Below, piece by piece: positions 13,049 through 24,337 of a stretch of 64,000 bases of DNA. The position numbers were made by a program, and so were the translations under genes. The notes under the pieces were generated by a model. It saw nothing but the letters and a program-made list of their open reading frames with translations. It had not been told where the DNA came from and did not search any database. The stretch is from positions 28,900,578 through 28,964,577 of the forward strand of contig CM031601.1 in assembly GCA_018398815.1 (NCBI GenBank). The letters are read 5' to 3'. The stretch is from Conus ventricosus (taxonomy: Eukaryota; Mollusca; Gastropoda; Neogastropoda; Conidae). The first letter of the stretch is position 1, and each line of letters begins with the position of its first letter.

Positions 13049-13479
13049 TCTCTTTCTTTCTTTCTTTCTTTCTGCATACGCAGGCTGATACTCCTGCGGG
13101 CACTCCTGTTTAGACAGGCAGTAGAGTTTTGTGTGTGTGACCGTTTTTTATCCCGCCATTAAGGCAGCCATACTCCCATCTTCGGGGAAGGTGCATGCTA
13201 TGTGTAATGTGTCATCCATATGAACGGTCAAACTGGGCTTCTCTTCCTCCGAAAGTTGGCGATGGGATTTTACGTGTGTGCAAGATGTTATGCGTGCATT
13301 CACACACGGAACCTCGGTTTATAGTCTCATTCGAAGGACTCTATGGGAAATGCAAGTCAGAACCAGTGTTAACTCCGAGGGAAAAATCCCCCTGTACCGA
13401 AACGGCCCGGCGGAGATTCGAACCCGCAACCCTTGGATTGCGAGTCCGGCGCTCTACCAACTGAGCTATTCCGGCCCCC
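13049..13479 (-). mobile_element. SINE family 1 copy, full length with tRNA-like head
   Basis: On the minus strand it begins GGGGGCCGGAATAGCTCAGT with an A-box (TAGCTCAGTTGGTAGAGC) and B-box (GGTTCGAATCT), the RNA polymerase III promoter of a tRNA-derived SINE. It ends in an AAAG-repeat tail (plus-strand TTTC run at 13050-13073). GCTGGTGCAG flanks both sides, at 13039-13048 and 13480-13489. The surrounding DNA is a 66-bp tandem array containing that same decamer, so the duplication may partly reflect the array. Confidence 0.9.
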
Positions 13480-13880
13480 GCTGGTGCAGGGACTCCTGGC
13501 TGGCTGTCTGATGGTGACTGACATTCACTCGCAGTGTGGGTTGCTGGTGCAGGGACTCCTCTGGCTGGCTGGCTGATGGTGACTTGACATTCACTCGCAG
13601 TGTGGGTTGCTGGTGCAGGGACTCCTCTGGCTGGCTGGCTGATGGTGACTTGACATTCACTCGCAGTGTGGGTTGCTAGTGCAGGGACTCCTCTGGCTGG
13701 CTGGCTGATGGTGACTTGACATTCACTCGCAGTGTGGGTTGCTGGTGCAGGGACTCCTCTGGCTGGCTGGCTGATGGTGACTTGACATTCACTCGCAGTG
13801 TGGGTTGCTGGTGCAGGGACTCCTCTGGCTGGCTGGCTGATGGTGACTTGACATTCACTCGCAGTGTGGGTTGCTGGTGC
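13480..13880. repeat. 66-bp tandem array, about 6 copies
   Basis: The unit contains GCAGGGACTCCTCTGGCTGG, CTGGCTGATGGTGACTTGAC and ATTCACTCGCAGTGTGGGTT. Because 66 is a multiple of three, a 22-residue periodic reading frame appears on the minus strand, which I treat as spurious. A diverged unit lies at 12972-13048, beyond the SINE. Confidence 0.95.
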
Positions 13881-14726
13881 GGGGGCTGTGAGGGGAGAAG
13901 CCGGGGTGTGACTGCAGAAGGGGACAGGGAATGAGCGGCGCAGGGGTAATGCCACTGGTGTGGCGCACAAGATGAGACAGCAGAAAAAGAAAAAAACTTG
14001 CCACAATTTAGAACAAACAAGAACATGCTTCCCAATTCTGGTGATAGCGAAGTGTCAAACAGATTGTAATATTTAAACATAACCCCAGCCACCATCTCCA
14101 TTTCAGTCTTCTCAGCCAGCTCAAACGGATGGGAGAAACAAACAAGAAAATTTAACACAACCCCAGAGTATAGGTTTCTGTAAAGGTAAGGATAATCAGA
14201 CTCGTATGCGCAGTCCAAAAAGAACATGAAAGCAAATACAGTGATTTGGAACATTGCTGTAACAAAAAGATATGTTTGTATTAAAATGTATTATTGGTTC
14301 ATTCTTGGGCCATATTCCATGTTTCCACCAAGTTTTGTTAGAATCTTGGATCTGGATCCACACCAAATTTACTGAGTTTGCCATAGGAACGCTTTCTGTC
14401 AAGTTTTGTTGTAATTTTTTCAGACAAACCAACTTCTTGGGGGATATCATAAGTGAGAACAACTGGAAAACAGGATTCTGTCTCTGAGTCCTTAACAATC
14501 CATTCTGGTTTCATCCAGTCTTTCAGTTAAACACAGAGACAAATTTTGGATGTTAATACTTGAATATTTTATTCTCCAAACAACCTATCTACTCCATTTG
14601 AATGTCGTAGAAAATATTTTTGTAAAAATGATTTCAGTGAGCAACAGAGGTAACGGAGTAAACCATGACAAATATATTTTGTTCATTTTGAAAAAAAAAT
14701 ATAAAGCAGTGCAGAGTTCTATTCTA

Positions 14727-15016
14727 CATGCTTGCATGAAATATCCCCCCGCAAACATTGAAAAAATAGCAATTGTTTCGATTAAGACTAACACATTATG
14801 CAATATTGATTTATCAAACATTTGGTGACATTGCACACAAGTGATAAACAACACACCGCAGAATGCTTGCATGAAATATCCCCAGCAAACATTGAAAACC
14901 CCAGCAAACATTGAAAAAATAGCAACTGTTTCTATTAAGACTAACACATTATGCAATATTGATTTAACAAACAATTTGATGACATTGCACAAAAGTGATA
15001 AACGACACACCGCAGA
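14727..15016. repeat. Tandem duplication, unit about 137 bp
   Basis: GCTTGCATGAAATATCCCC, GCAAACATTGAAAAAATAGC, ATTAAGACTAACACATTATG and GACATTGCAC..AAGTGATAAAC are repeated. The second copy has an extra internal repeat of CCCCAGCAAACATTGAAAA. Confidence 0.9.
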
Positions 15017-15839
15017 TCAGATTCGTCTATGCTTTTTCTTGAGGAAATTGCTGCCTGTAATGCATTTTATGAAGGGAGTAAAGACGAACAGAGGGAAGGA
15101 GACGATGAAAACACTGCTGAACTACTTGCACTTTCACTGTGAATGCTGTATCACTTGATCACATGTTTGTTATTTGGACAGTCAAACAGTATATCGTGTA
15201 TAACACTGATGATGGATTTTATACAGTCTTTGACCAAAAACCTCTGTGAATTTGATGCTTAATTCATTTTGGACACACGGTGTTCAGTTCGTTCCCCACT
15301 CACAAGCAGCGCATCTGGTAGTATGGAAACTCATCGCACAGTATACAATCAGAAATTAAAGTGTCAGAAGTGATTATCCACTCGCCGGGTTAGATCAGAA
15401 GAACTGATTGGTCATATACCGGGTGAAAATACATCAGCAGATTCCTGTAGTTTCAGTATATTAGCTTTGCTAAGAAAACAGCCCTGATTTCAAATGTAGC
15501 ATTACTGTGTACTGACATGTTAATTCCCTGAGCTTTCTCCTGCCTATATATGCATGTCATCATCAGCTGGTCAATCTAACTTTCCATGTGTATGTATGTT
15601 TCGACTCTTTAAAAGATCCATTATCGAAAGGTAGGCAGTTATGATCTTCAGTGAGGGGACGACACTAGTTTGAGGCACAGTCGGGACGCTAAGATCTGCA
15701 AATATCACGAGGAGCTGTAAATAAACATCCTCGTTCATATCACCACTCTGGGATGTCCCATCCTTCAACCCACTACCTGACAAACCATACCTCTTACCAC
15801 TCCCCCCCATCTCTACCTCTCCTCCTGTCCATAGCACCT

Positions 15840-15847
15840 TAACCACC

Positions 15848-15893
<46 letters not shown>

Positions 15894-15945
15894 CCCCAAC
15901 CCCCCTCCCGCCCACCCCCCCCCACCCCCCCCCCACCCCCACATT
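15840..15945. repeat. Poly(C) tract
   Basis: About 45 uninterrupted C, then C-rich DNA with single A/T breaks. Other poly(G)/poly(C) runs lie at 550-566, 8693-8720, 12227-12249, 32281-32298, 46330-46361 and 48021-48039. Confidence 0.97.
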
Positions 15946-16207
15946 GGCTCGGACGTTAGTATGGTCTGTATCTGTCATGCCCAAGTGCTAGATTGGTTGT
16001 TGTATTCTTTGTCTTTTTTGTTGAGTCTGATGGCTGTGGTGCAGTGTTCATGAGAAACCATTGAGAAGTGAAGGCATTTTTTTAACGCCAGGAGGTTCAT
16101 GTGGCCAATCACTGCTTCTAAACATGCAGAACACAGCATCATCTGAACAGTGTTTACACTGAGGAAGATGTGAAGATGCTCTTTTTTTTTTTTTTTTTTT
16201 TTTTTTT

Positions 16208-16432
16208 ACCTTATAGCTTATCAGAGTCAAGAGTCATGTAGTTCTAAAACATCAACATTTCAATGTTGAAGGCTCGGGTTTTGTTTTTTTAACCTTACAG
16301 CTTAGCAGAGTCATGTAGTTCTAAAACATCAACATTTCAATGTTGAAGGCTGAGGTTTTGTTTTTTAACCTTACAGCTTAGCAGAGTCAGGTAGTTCTAG
16401 AACATCAACATTTCAATGTTGAAGGCTGAGGA
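16208..16432. repeat. 75-bp tandem triplicate
   Basis: The unit is AACCTTACAGCTTAGCAGAG, TCATGTAGTTCTAAAACATC, AACATTTCAATGTTGAAGGC, TGAGGTTTTG. Each unit contains the small hairpin CAACATTTCAATGTTG. Confidence 0.93.
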
Positions 16433-17449
16433 TGCTAATTCAGATCACAGCTTGATTCCATCATATGGCAAAATAGCAATAGCATCACGTTTCATTGTCC
16501 AAGGGCTGATAATTCTATGATCAACACACAGCTTCATGAAGTCACATGGCGCTACAGGATTCCATTGAAAGCAAACCTCTCTAGCGGTATGATAGCGTTT
16601 TGCATGGACAGAGTCACAGTTGACAGAATGTTCCCACAAGCAGATAAACAAGAAAAAGTCTTATAACTGTCAATACTAGCTGATTCATTTTCAGATGACC
16701 TCTCGGCGTTTACCCACGTCTGTTTTTAAGACAGAATTATAGTATGCAGGGACATCTTTCTGAAAGCATGGCAGGACTAGCCATGGGGACAACTGAGGGT
16801 GAGATCCACGCAACAGTGGGGTGTGGCCTTCACTTGAAGAACAAGATGAGCGGAAAGGATGTACTTGACAGTGTTAATTCAAAGGAGCCTTGTATGGGAA
16901 TTATCAACGTAGTGCATCTTTGAAGGCCACCAAGAGAAAAACAGAACGAGCTTTTTCCTACTTTCAGTTGCCTACTCCCAGAATTCACTCCAGTTTCTCC
17001 TTTCTTGAAAACATGGAACTTCTACAATCCTGACCTGTGCAGCATGCAACAGGGCTGTAACTTTCCAACTGCTTGTGGTGATTTTCTTTCATCTCTTTAT
17101 ATGCTTGTGATAGTACCCAGTGGACCAGAAGCATTGCCATGTGTGGCTGGTGTTGATACAGAGGAACTTTCACTGACCACCTACAGAAATCATGAAAAAA
17201 AGGGGGAGGGGGAGGGGAGGGGTTTTTTTTACACACAACCTGACTGTGTCAAATTTGACAAATAATATGGCTTCTTATTCTTAACTCATGCAAAATTTTT
17301 CAAAACCCATCCACGTAGTTAGAGGATACTGTTTCTAATTTGTAATGAATATACAGGTCTGCCAAGTGGCTTTTTTTCTTTTGGCTGCAACAATGTGTAT
17401 GACAAAATTAGCTTTGTGGCATTTTTTGTTTACTATTCCGGTGGTAGTT

Positions 17450-17640
17450 CTGTTGAGGTTTTATTGTCTACATGACAAACATTCATACTATTGCATGACA
17501 CACAGAGGTTGATGCTTAACTTGAGATTGCCCACATGACAAAGTTTCACATAATCACATGACATAGACAATGGCTGATGCTTTAACTGCTATTGCCCACA
17601 TGACAAGGGTTCATACCACCACCTGACACACCTGAGGATT
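17450..17640. repeat. Degenerate 66-bp repeat, 3 copies
   Basis: CCACATGACAA(A/G)G(T/G)TTCA, CATGACA(C/T)A and TGATGCTTAACT recur three times downstream of the palmitoyltransferase stop. Confidence 0.75.
17460..17465 (-). promoter_or_regulatory. Possible polyadenylation signal of the palmitoyltransferase gene
   Basis: TTTATT on the plus strand is AATAAA on the minus strand, about 390 nt after the stop at 17858. It is the nearest exact hexamer I saw downstream. AT-rich DNA makes chance hits likely. Confidence 0.3.
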
Positions 17641-17857
17641 TAGAATGTAAAGGCAAAACACTTGAGCAGATAAACTGATCTATTCCACCTGTTCTCCTCC
17701 CCAGCGCGGTTTGACAAATGTGTCCCTTTCCACAGCTGTGATCCCCTTTTCAGCTCACCCAAGCCTCATCACACACACACATATACTCAGTAATCTTCCT
17801 TCAGCGTAGTCGGCTGCATGCATCCAAATAAAACCAAGCGTTCAGCTACACACCATC

Positions 17858-18078
17858 TCATTTGCTGCGGACCGTCTCATTCACTGCGATGCTGTCAACA
17901 CCCACATACTGCAGCTCTTCCAGTGCTGATGACTTTTTAAGGTGGAAATATTCCAGCAAATTTCGCATCATGCTTTGTCGTAGGGATTGTAGAAATTACC
18001 CTCGCTGTCTTTCAGGTAGGTGTAACGCTTCTTGTTCAATCTCTCATTGGTGGTGATGTTTTTCGAGGCTTGGAATAT
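17858..18078 (-). CDS. Palmitoyltransferase gene, exon I (C-terminal exon, apparent 1-nt frameshift)
   Basis: The acceptor cattctag is followed by IFQASKNITTNERLNKKRYT, YLKDSEGNFYNPYDK. TTNE is the TTxE motif typical of DHHC enzymes after the last membrane helix. The literal frame then hits TGA at GCA-TGA near 17968. Shifting one base there gives MMRNLLEYFHLKKSSALEEL and continues to VRSK plus a TGA at 17858-17860. HIP14 relatives have a comparable asparagine- and hydrophobic-rich tail at this place. I infer that one base is missing after GACAAAG, either an assembly error or a real truncating lesion. A possible AATAAA lies at 17460-17465. Confidence 0.82.
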
Positions 18079-18835
18079 CTAGAATGAAGAGAAAAGGACA
18101 TGATCCTGTTTATCAAAAAAAAAACATGATTTGAACATTTACACTCGCAAATGATTTAAGCTTAATGAACAAGAAATGGTGGGTGTAAGGGACTGTGAGA
18201 CTTTGCAAAGCTCTAGATCTAAATGTGGTTTAAGCTCAAACAGCAGGACTTAGAATCACACAGCCACTTTACAGACATGCTTCAAGAGGTTTATATTTTC
18301 TGACCAACATAGATCTACCTTTTTATTCTTGGTAGATGCTGGGATATATCCTGAAAGGGGACAGCCCTGTGACATGAACCTCAAACCCACGCTGAACTCC
18401 ACAGTACCATCGTGGTCAGCGTCATCCTAACTAATCAGCTTAAAATACAGAAGCAAAACAAACAAACAGAAACCCTAGCCACCTTTCATGCCCTGCTTTC
18501 ATGATGACCTTAGAGAGGGGCAGTAACTCAAGCCTCATCTCGCTGCGAGCAAGTTTGTGTTAAGGCTGGCACTTCAATTTTTCTTGCTGGAGAAATTTCA
18601 ATATTAAGAATTTTCAAATAAGTCTTGACACCAAAAACAATTGAATACAGCCTCCCCTCCTCTCCCCTACTTGTTTTTTCTTTCACTCAGTCAACATTTT
18701 CTTCTTTTTTTTTTTTACATTAAACAAAAAATATCTTCATTCATAAGCATTCATTTTCCTTTAAACCCATCAGCAGCCAGACCGTACTTTCTTTCCACTC
18801 TGCTCTTACTGTAAAAGGCAACAGACATAACTCAC

Positions 18836-19007
18836 CGTGGAGAGGACCACGAAGAAGGCTACACCTTCAAAGAAGATGAAGAGACACATTCCACACAGGT
18901 AATCAGGCCTCAGTGGAAATCCTTCTCTGGCCATCACGTAGTACGACAAATACATGCTCAGCACTCCTATCACTGCCACCAGTGTGGAGAACACTACAAA
19001 CGACACC
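18836..19007 (-). CDS. Palmitoyltransferase gene, exon H (membrane segments after the DHHC core)
   Basis: A 172-nt exon with acceptor gattgcag and donor TCCACG|gtgagt. It starts with the G that completes Arg and reads VSFVVFSTLVAVIGVLSMYL, then SYYVMAREGFPLRPDYLCGM, then a second hydrophobic run CLFIFFEGVAFFVVLST. Two transmembrane helices after the DHHC core fit the family topology. It ends in phase 0. CA-rich microsatellites and a 172-bp tandem duplication lie just upstream in the transcript. Confidence 0.88.
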
Positions 19008-19278
19008 CTGCAATCAAACAGATATAATTATGGAAATGAAGAATTTGTAACATGAACCATGAAATCTGAAATGAGGTCAATATAGGACATATTTAGCTCC
19101 TTAACACACACAAGCGTACAAACGCACACACATACACGCACGCACACACAAACACACACACACACATACACACACATACACGTACACACACACATACACG
19201 TACACACACACATACAAACACACACACACACATACACACATACATACACACATATACAAACACACACACACACACACA

Positions 19279-19418
19279 CTTTTTAAAAATTCAAAATACA
19301 GCTTGTAGAAAAACCAATTATTGGTCACTGATCTGCATTTTGAAAATGAGATTAATATACAGATTAATACATGTATTAACTGCAAAGACAAACACACACA
19401 CACACACATACACACACA

Positions 19419-19449
<31 letters not shown>

Positions 19450-19565
19450 CACTTTTTTAAATTCAAAATACAGCTTGTAGAAAAACCAATTATTGGTCAC
19501 TGATCTGCATTTTGAAAATGAGATTAATATACAGATTAATACATGTATTAACTGCAAATACCACA
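19279..19565. repeat. 172-bp tandem duplication containing CA repeats
   Basis: TTCAAAATACAGCTTGTAGA, AAAACCAATTATTGGTCACT, GATCTGCATTTTGAAAATGA and ACATGTATTAACTGCAAA occur twice, separated by CA repeats. Intronic between exons G and H. Confidence 0.93.
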
Positions 19566-19630
19566 CACACACACACACACACACACCGGCGCACACACAA
19601 ACGCACACGCACACACACACACACACACGT

Positions 19631-19669
<39 letters not shown>

Positions 19670-20164
19670 CACCATAACTTGCAAGAAAAGTATTTGCTTT
19701 CACTTAGTAGCCAAGTAGCTAAGGAAGTCTTGAATAAAGTACTTTACAGCTTGATGTTTCATTTCATTTAGCAGTAAAGACACTTGTCTTCAAATAAGTT
19801 GAACTGACAGTTTGTTGCACTGAGAGCTTATTCATTTAACTTGTACTCCAAAGTGAATATCAAATATGAGTCACAACACCTAATTATCATTTACTTTGAT
19901 TTGGCTTGACATTCTGAGCTCAAAGATGCCATTTTTTTCTCTCTCGGAAAGCCTGACATGATTATTGACTGGGGGAGCGAATGTTAACTTTCTTGTTTGA
20001 TTTTTGCTTCATGCAGCAAGAGACTTTGCCTCCCCTTGTAAGCTGTCGCGTTATTTATAACCAATGCCAAAGTCGGGTAGGATCTTCTCCAGTTCCTGAT
20101 ACTTCTCTATTATTTCTCTTGAGCATGGAAATGACGATGAGCATCAAAGACTGTTCACACTTGC

Positions 20165-20319
20165 CTGTTGTGGTAGCCCACACAGTTGTAAATGTAGGGG
20201 CAGTGGTGGTCGAACTCCTTGACACAGCGATTGCAATAGCGGCAGTGCTTAGCTCGCAAGACCTTTATCGTTCGACAGGTGTGGCACAGACGACTGAGAG
20301 GATTGTTGCCTTGCTTCCA
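20165..20319 (-). CDS. Palmitoyltransferase gene, exon G (DHHC cysteine-rich domain)
   Basis: Encodes the catalytic core: LCHTC, then [15 protein letters not shown], then [16 protein letters not shown]. The zinc ligands follow CxxC...HCxxC...DHHC...C, and the last Cys of DHHC is the acyl-enzyme nucleophile. The usual Trp after CP is Tyr here. The 3' end uses a GC donor, AACAG|gcaagt: the split Arg codon AG|G joins exactly to exon H, so this is a GC-AG intron. The 5' boundary is less certain. I chose catgag|TGG (20319) because exon F ends in phase 0, while the nearby tcag acceptor at 20336 breaks the frame. Confidence 0.88.
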
Positions 20320-21166
20320 CTCATGAAAATGGGCCACTGATCACAGAACACATACGTCACATGAGACCCTCATTTTGTGGTGTGATGTTTCATTTCAGGC
20401 ACATTCTCGAGCTAGTTATGTCAAAGTCAGTTAACATACAAGCTTCCTATTCTGAAATATAATTAATATACATTTTAAGTCGCTATCACTAAAAACATTC
20501 CAAAAGTCAGTTGCATCACCTCTTGGTAGCTCACTTGAAAAAACAATTTATGTCAAAGACTTTGTAAAACATAATTCATTCAGATTTCATTTTGTTCACT
20601 TTTCATCATGTGCATTTTTCACTGGCTATCATCCCATTAAACAGAAACTGTAGAATATTGTAATCAAAACTGATATGCCAAAAGTCCACTTAGATAACAA
20701 CAAATAAATGTGATGTCTGTCTGTCTGTCTCTCTCTATTGATTTTGAAAAAAAAAGGACAACGCTCCAAAATAGTAAGGTTAATGTGTGACACTGACAGT
20801 GTAGACACAATGTTGTGCTCATTTGTAATATGTATATGTTAAATAGGATTCGCTGTTCTTTTTGCGAACTTATTGCAGCTTTGTAATGTATTTATGTAAG
20901 ATAAGATCTACTGTCATCTTCGTGTTTTTGAGCGCTGTTTTTTCTTTTCACGTTTTCCATTTGTAAATTTCTTTACAAGCAAATAAAAGCGCTTGCACTT
21001 GAAAAAAAAAAATGTGATGCCACTGCCAGGTGAGCTCTTTGAAATAAACTTGATTCCCCAGATGCGTTATCTTACATTCAACAACTTTCAGATAAAAGCA
21101 TTGTCTGAAAAACAGAACAAGCTACATTCAAAAACAAAATCTTTGTGCCCATTCAAATCAGAAATA

Positions 21167-21805
21167 TACTTAGCGCCATTAAAAACGCACGGGTCCGAAG
21201 AACAAAATAACTCAACAGAGGTAAATCAGTTAGGGGTATGAAAACTTTAATGTTGAATGACAAAGTCATGAACAGAAAAGAAGTGCGCAATGGACAACAT
21301 GTGCTGAACATTTGGCGTTCAGTAATCGCAAACACAACTGGCGTCAAAAAAGCAAAGTCACCATTCAATACCGGGTGTGGCCAGACACGCTGGGCATGAG
21401 CGTTGCGACAAGCACATGAAACACGGACAGCTGAAGACAGCCGTGGCACGCCGCCAACCTGCCCCACGTAACAACCAGGAACTGATTCAGGCTGTGCAGG
21501 ACGAGTGGAATCGGATCCCGCAACACAGGCTCATGATACTGGTGCGATCCATGCGTCGTCGCTGCACGGCTTGTTTGGCAGCCAGAGGGGGACACACCCG
21601 GTATTGAATGGTGACTTTGCTTTTTTGACGCCAGTTGTGTTTGCGATTACTGAACGCCAAATGTTCAGCACATGTTGTCCATTGCGCACTTCTTTTCTGT
21701 TCATGACTTTGTCATTCAACATTAAAGTTTTCATACCCCTAACTGATTTACCTCTGTCGAGTTATTTTGTTCTTCGGACCCGTGCGTTTTTAATGGCGCT
21801 AAGTA
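21167..21805. mobile_element. Foldback (non-autonomous) Tc1-derived element, 639 bp
   Basis: Two arms of 213 bp (21167-21379 and 21593-21805) are inverted copies differing at one position that I could find (CTCAACAG versus CTCGACAG). The whole is flanked by TA. The right arm contains the last codons and stop of a Tc1-type transposase; the left arm is an inverted copy of that 3' end, so both termini derive from one end of a parent element. It lies in the intron between exons F and G of the palmitoyltransferase gene. Confidence 0.93.
21449..21607 (+). pseudogene. C-terminal Tc1 transposase remnant in the foldback
   Basis: Reads ARRQPAPRNNQELIQAVQDE, WNRIPQHRLMILVRSMRRRC, TACLAARGGHTRY and stop. 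The RSMRRRC..GGHTRY tail matches the Tc1 element at 27-28 kb. No catalytic residues remain. Confidence 0.85.
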
Positions 21806-22200
21806 TACATGCATAATTTTTTTTCACAGCTTTCCAACTGACAACCAAAGTTTAACATAGTTTCAAAAGTGAGAAATGGACTTAACTAAGTTGATGAAAA
21901 GATCTTTTTTAATTTTTCATCTAATCATAATTTACGTTGCTTCATTCCAGGTTTTCTTTAATTTTGACTGTGATTCTTATCCTCAACAAAGATCATCACC
22001 ATAGATATATGTATGACTCTTAACATTTGCCTGAACATTTCTCATGGCTGATGGGATTTGACAAATACCATACAACCTCCATCTACACATAAAGTCCACA
22101 CAAATCGAACAGTACCATTTCTTCAAGTAGACTGCTTGCCCGAATCTGCATAAAACAAACTAAATTCAGCCATGTCTTCATGCACTGATGAAAAGCTCAC

Positions 22201-22353
22201 CTGTCGTATTGCCTGATCATATTCAGGAATATTGCGAGGCAGGTAGCCGGGGTCTATGGAGTTGGCGTGATACAACGTGATCCACATGAAGATGTTGCAG
22301 ACGATGAACATGATGTGAAGCGGCTGGAGATCGGTGTAGGTCTCTGGCAAACC
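22201..22353 (-). CDS. Palmitoyltransferase gene, exon F (membrane segment before the DHHC core)
   Basis: A 153-nt, phase 0-0 exon with acceptor gtcgcag and donor CGACAG|gtgagc. It reads GLPETYTDLQPLHIMFIVCN, IFMWITLYHANSIDPGYLPR and NIPEYDQAIRQ. The hydrophobic run followed by a DPGY motif is the conserved DPG motif found just before the cysteine-rich domain in DHHC enzymes. A degenerate 55-bp tandem array lies immediately on the intron side (22420-22670). Confidence 0.9.
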
Positions 22354-22419
22354 CTGCGACCAATGTCCAAAGACAGTGAGATTCAAAATGTTCAATCTCA
22401 CACTTAAATAACAGCATTA

Positions 22420-22675
22420 ATGGTAATGATGATAATTACAATGGGACATACCTACAATGCATAGTTTAATAATGAAAATAATGATAAAAATGGGACATAT
22501 CTACAATGCATAGTTTAATAACAGAATTAATGATAATGATAAAAATGGGACACATCTACAATGCATAGTTTAATAACAGAATTAATGATAATGATAAAAA
22601 TGGGACATATCTACAATGCATAGTTTAATAATAGAATTAATGACAATGATAATGATGGGACATATCTACATGTAT
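22420..22675. repeat. 55-bp tandem array, about 5 copies
   Basis: The unit is TGGGACATATCTACAATGCA, TAGTTTAATAACAGAATTAA, TGATAATGATAAAAA. Copies start near 22442, 22491, 22546, 22601 and 22656. Intronic, next to exon F. Confidence 0.93.
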
Positions 22676-23463
22676 TCAAGATCTTTTGCAAAATCTGTTC
22701 AATATTGTTCACACATCTACAATCAGAAAAGAAAAAAAAAACATGGACACTAGCTTGCACATCCCATGGTCTCCTGAAGTCCCACCCTCCTTCCCTTCCA
22801 AGTCTGTTTTAAAATGTATTTCAGGATTTGTTCTGAAAGATGAAACTGAGGACTGTGACTGACTGAGAAAGGCGTGATGTTGCATATCCATCATGCAAAA
22901 GTGAACGCTCTTTCTACATGTTTCATACCACTGAATTTTCAGGTACTGTACAAAAAAAACCTGTCATCAACAGAATGAGTGGAAAGACCTTGATGGAACA
23001 GAAATGATCAAAAGCTCATGAGAGATTCTGAGGAGAGAGTCAAAAATACATTTTGGTATCTTCCTTCCTCTTTATATGGTTGTTGGGTTTTTTTTTCCTG
23101 TTCTTTTTTTTTTGCTTTCTTGTTGTTGTTGTTGTTGATTTCTTCACTCATTTACTTGTTTCTGTTTATTTTTGTATCCAAATGTGCGTAAATGTGTGTA
23201 TACATGTACATCTATATACATGAGAGTTGGGAAGGGCAGAATTGCTTTTCACTGCAGTTAAGTTCATGCCTGCTGATTTTGGAGTGTGTTGTTCACTGCA
23301 GTGACAAAGGGCTGTTTACCACCTGTTTGCAGAATTGATTTCACTTATGTACAGACTATTGTGTATGATGTTCCACTACAGTATTTGTACACTGTTTTCA
23401 CACAGACTCCAAATCACTCAATGCCTAAAATGGACTGGGGGCTGATACTCAACTACTCTGTGC

Positions 23464-23465
<2 letters not shown>

Positions 23466-23542
<77 letters not shown>

Positions 23543-23550
23543 GTGTGAGC

Positions 23551-23617
<67 letters not shown>

Positions 23618-23998
23618 TGTGTGTGTGTGTTTGTGTGCATGCATATTTCCATGTCTGCATATGAATGCGTAAGTGTGTGTGTGTGTAAGAGTATATGCAA
23701 ATTCACAGAAAACGAATATATCATGCATTAATTTAAGATATCCACATGAGAAAAAAAGACTGGAATTAAAAAGCGACAACAAAGAAAACTTAAACTTATG
23801 CTTACCTTGAAAATGTACATGGGGTAGCCCCACAAGAGGACACACACTACAAAGAAGAGTAGAGGGCCCTTGGTGTTCCTGATGGACCAAAAACTATAGT
23901 CCTGCACGACAAAAACACATCCCTAATATGCAGGCATCATGCATGAATGTGTGTGTGTGTGTGTGTATGTATGTGAGTTGTGTGTGTGTGTGTGTGTG

Positions 23999-24043
<45 letters not shown>

Positions 24044-24082
24044 CATGCGTGTGTGCATGCGCATGTGTGTGCATGCAGCATG

Positions 24083-24149
<67 letters not shown>

Positions 24150-24180
24150 TTTTCTTTTACATATGTAGATTTTTTTGTGT

Positions 24181-24235
<55 letters not shown>

Positions 24236-24265
24236 CACCCAAACTCAAACAAACACACACACTCT

Positions 24266-24337
<72 letters not shown>

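Larger units (their letters stand above)
15020..17450. other. Non-coding, possible decayed mobile DNA
   Basis: Apart from the poly(C) and the 75-bp triplicate, minus-strand pieces at 16445-16651 and 16985-17236 read like protein fragments (PVAPCDFMKLCVDHRIISPW; HMAMLLVHWVLSQAYKEMKE) but match nothing I can name. Confidence 0.4.

Noticed and set aside
13395..13477. Possible tRNA gene (A- and B-box present)
   Set aside because: It is the head of a SINE: it continues into the shared SINE core and recurs at 31.9 and 43.3 kb. The Ser/Leu-like stretch at 34.3 kb is rejected for the same reason.
13341..14006. Minus-strand frame with 22-residue repeats (PAPATHTASECQVTISQPAR)
   Set aside because: It arises from the 66-bp tandem array joined to a SINE. 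No splice sites or conserved domain; the neighbouring frame is equally open and repetitive.
22420..22675. CRISPR-like regular repeats
   Set aside because: Contiguous tandem units without unique spacers in an intron of an animal gene; no CRISPR arrays are expected or seen anywhere in the window.
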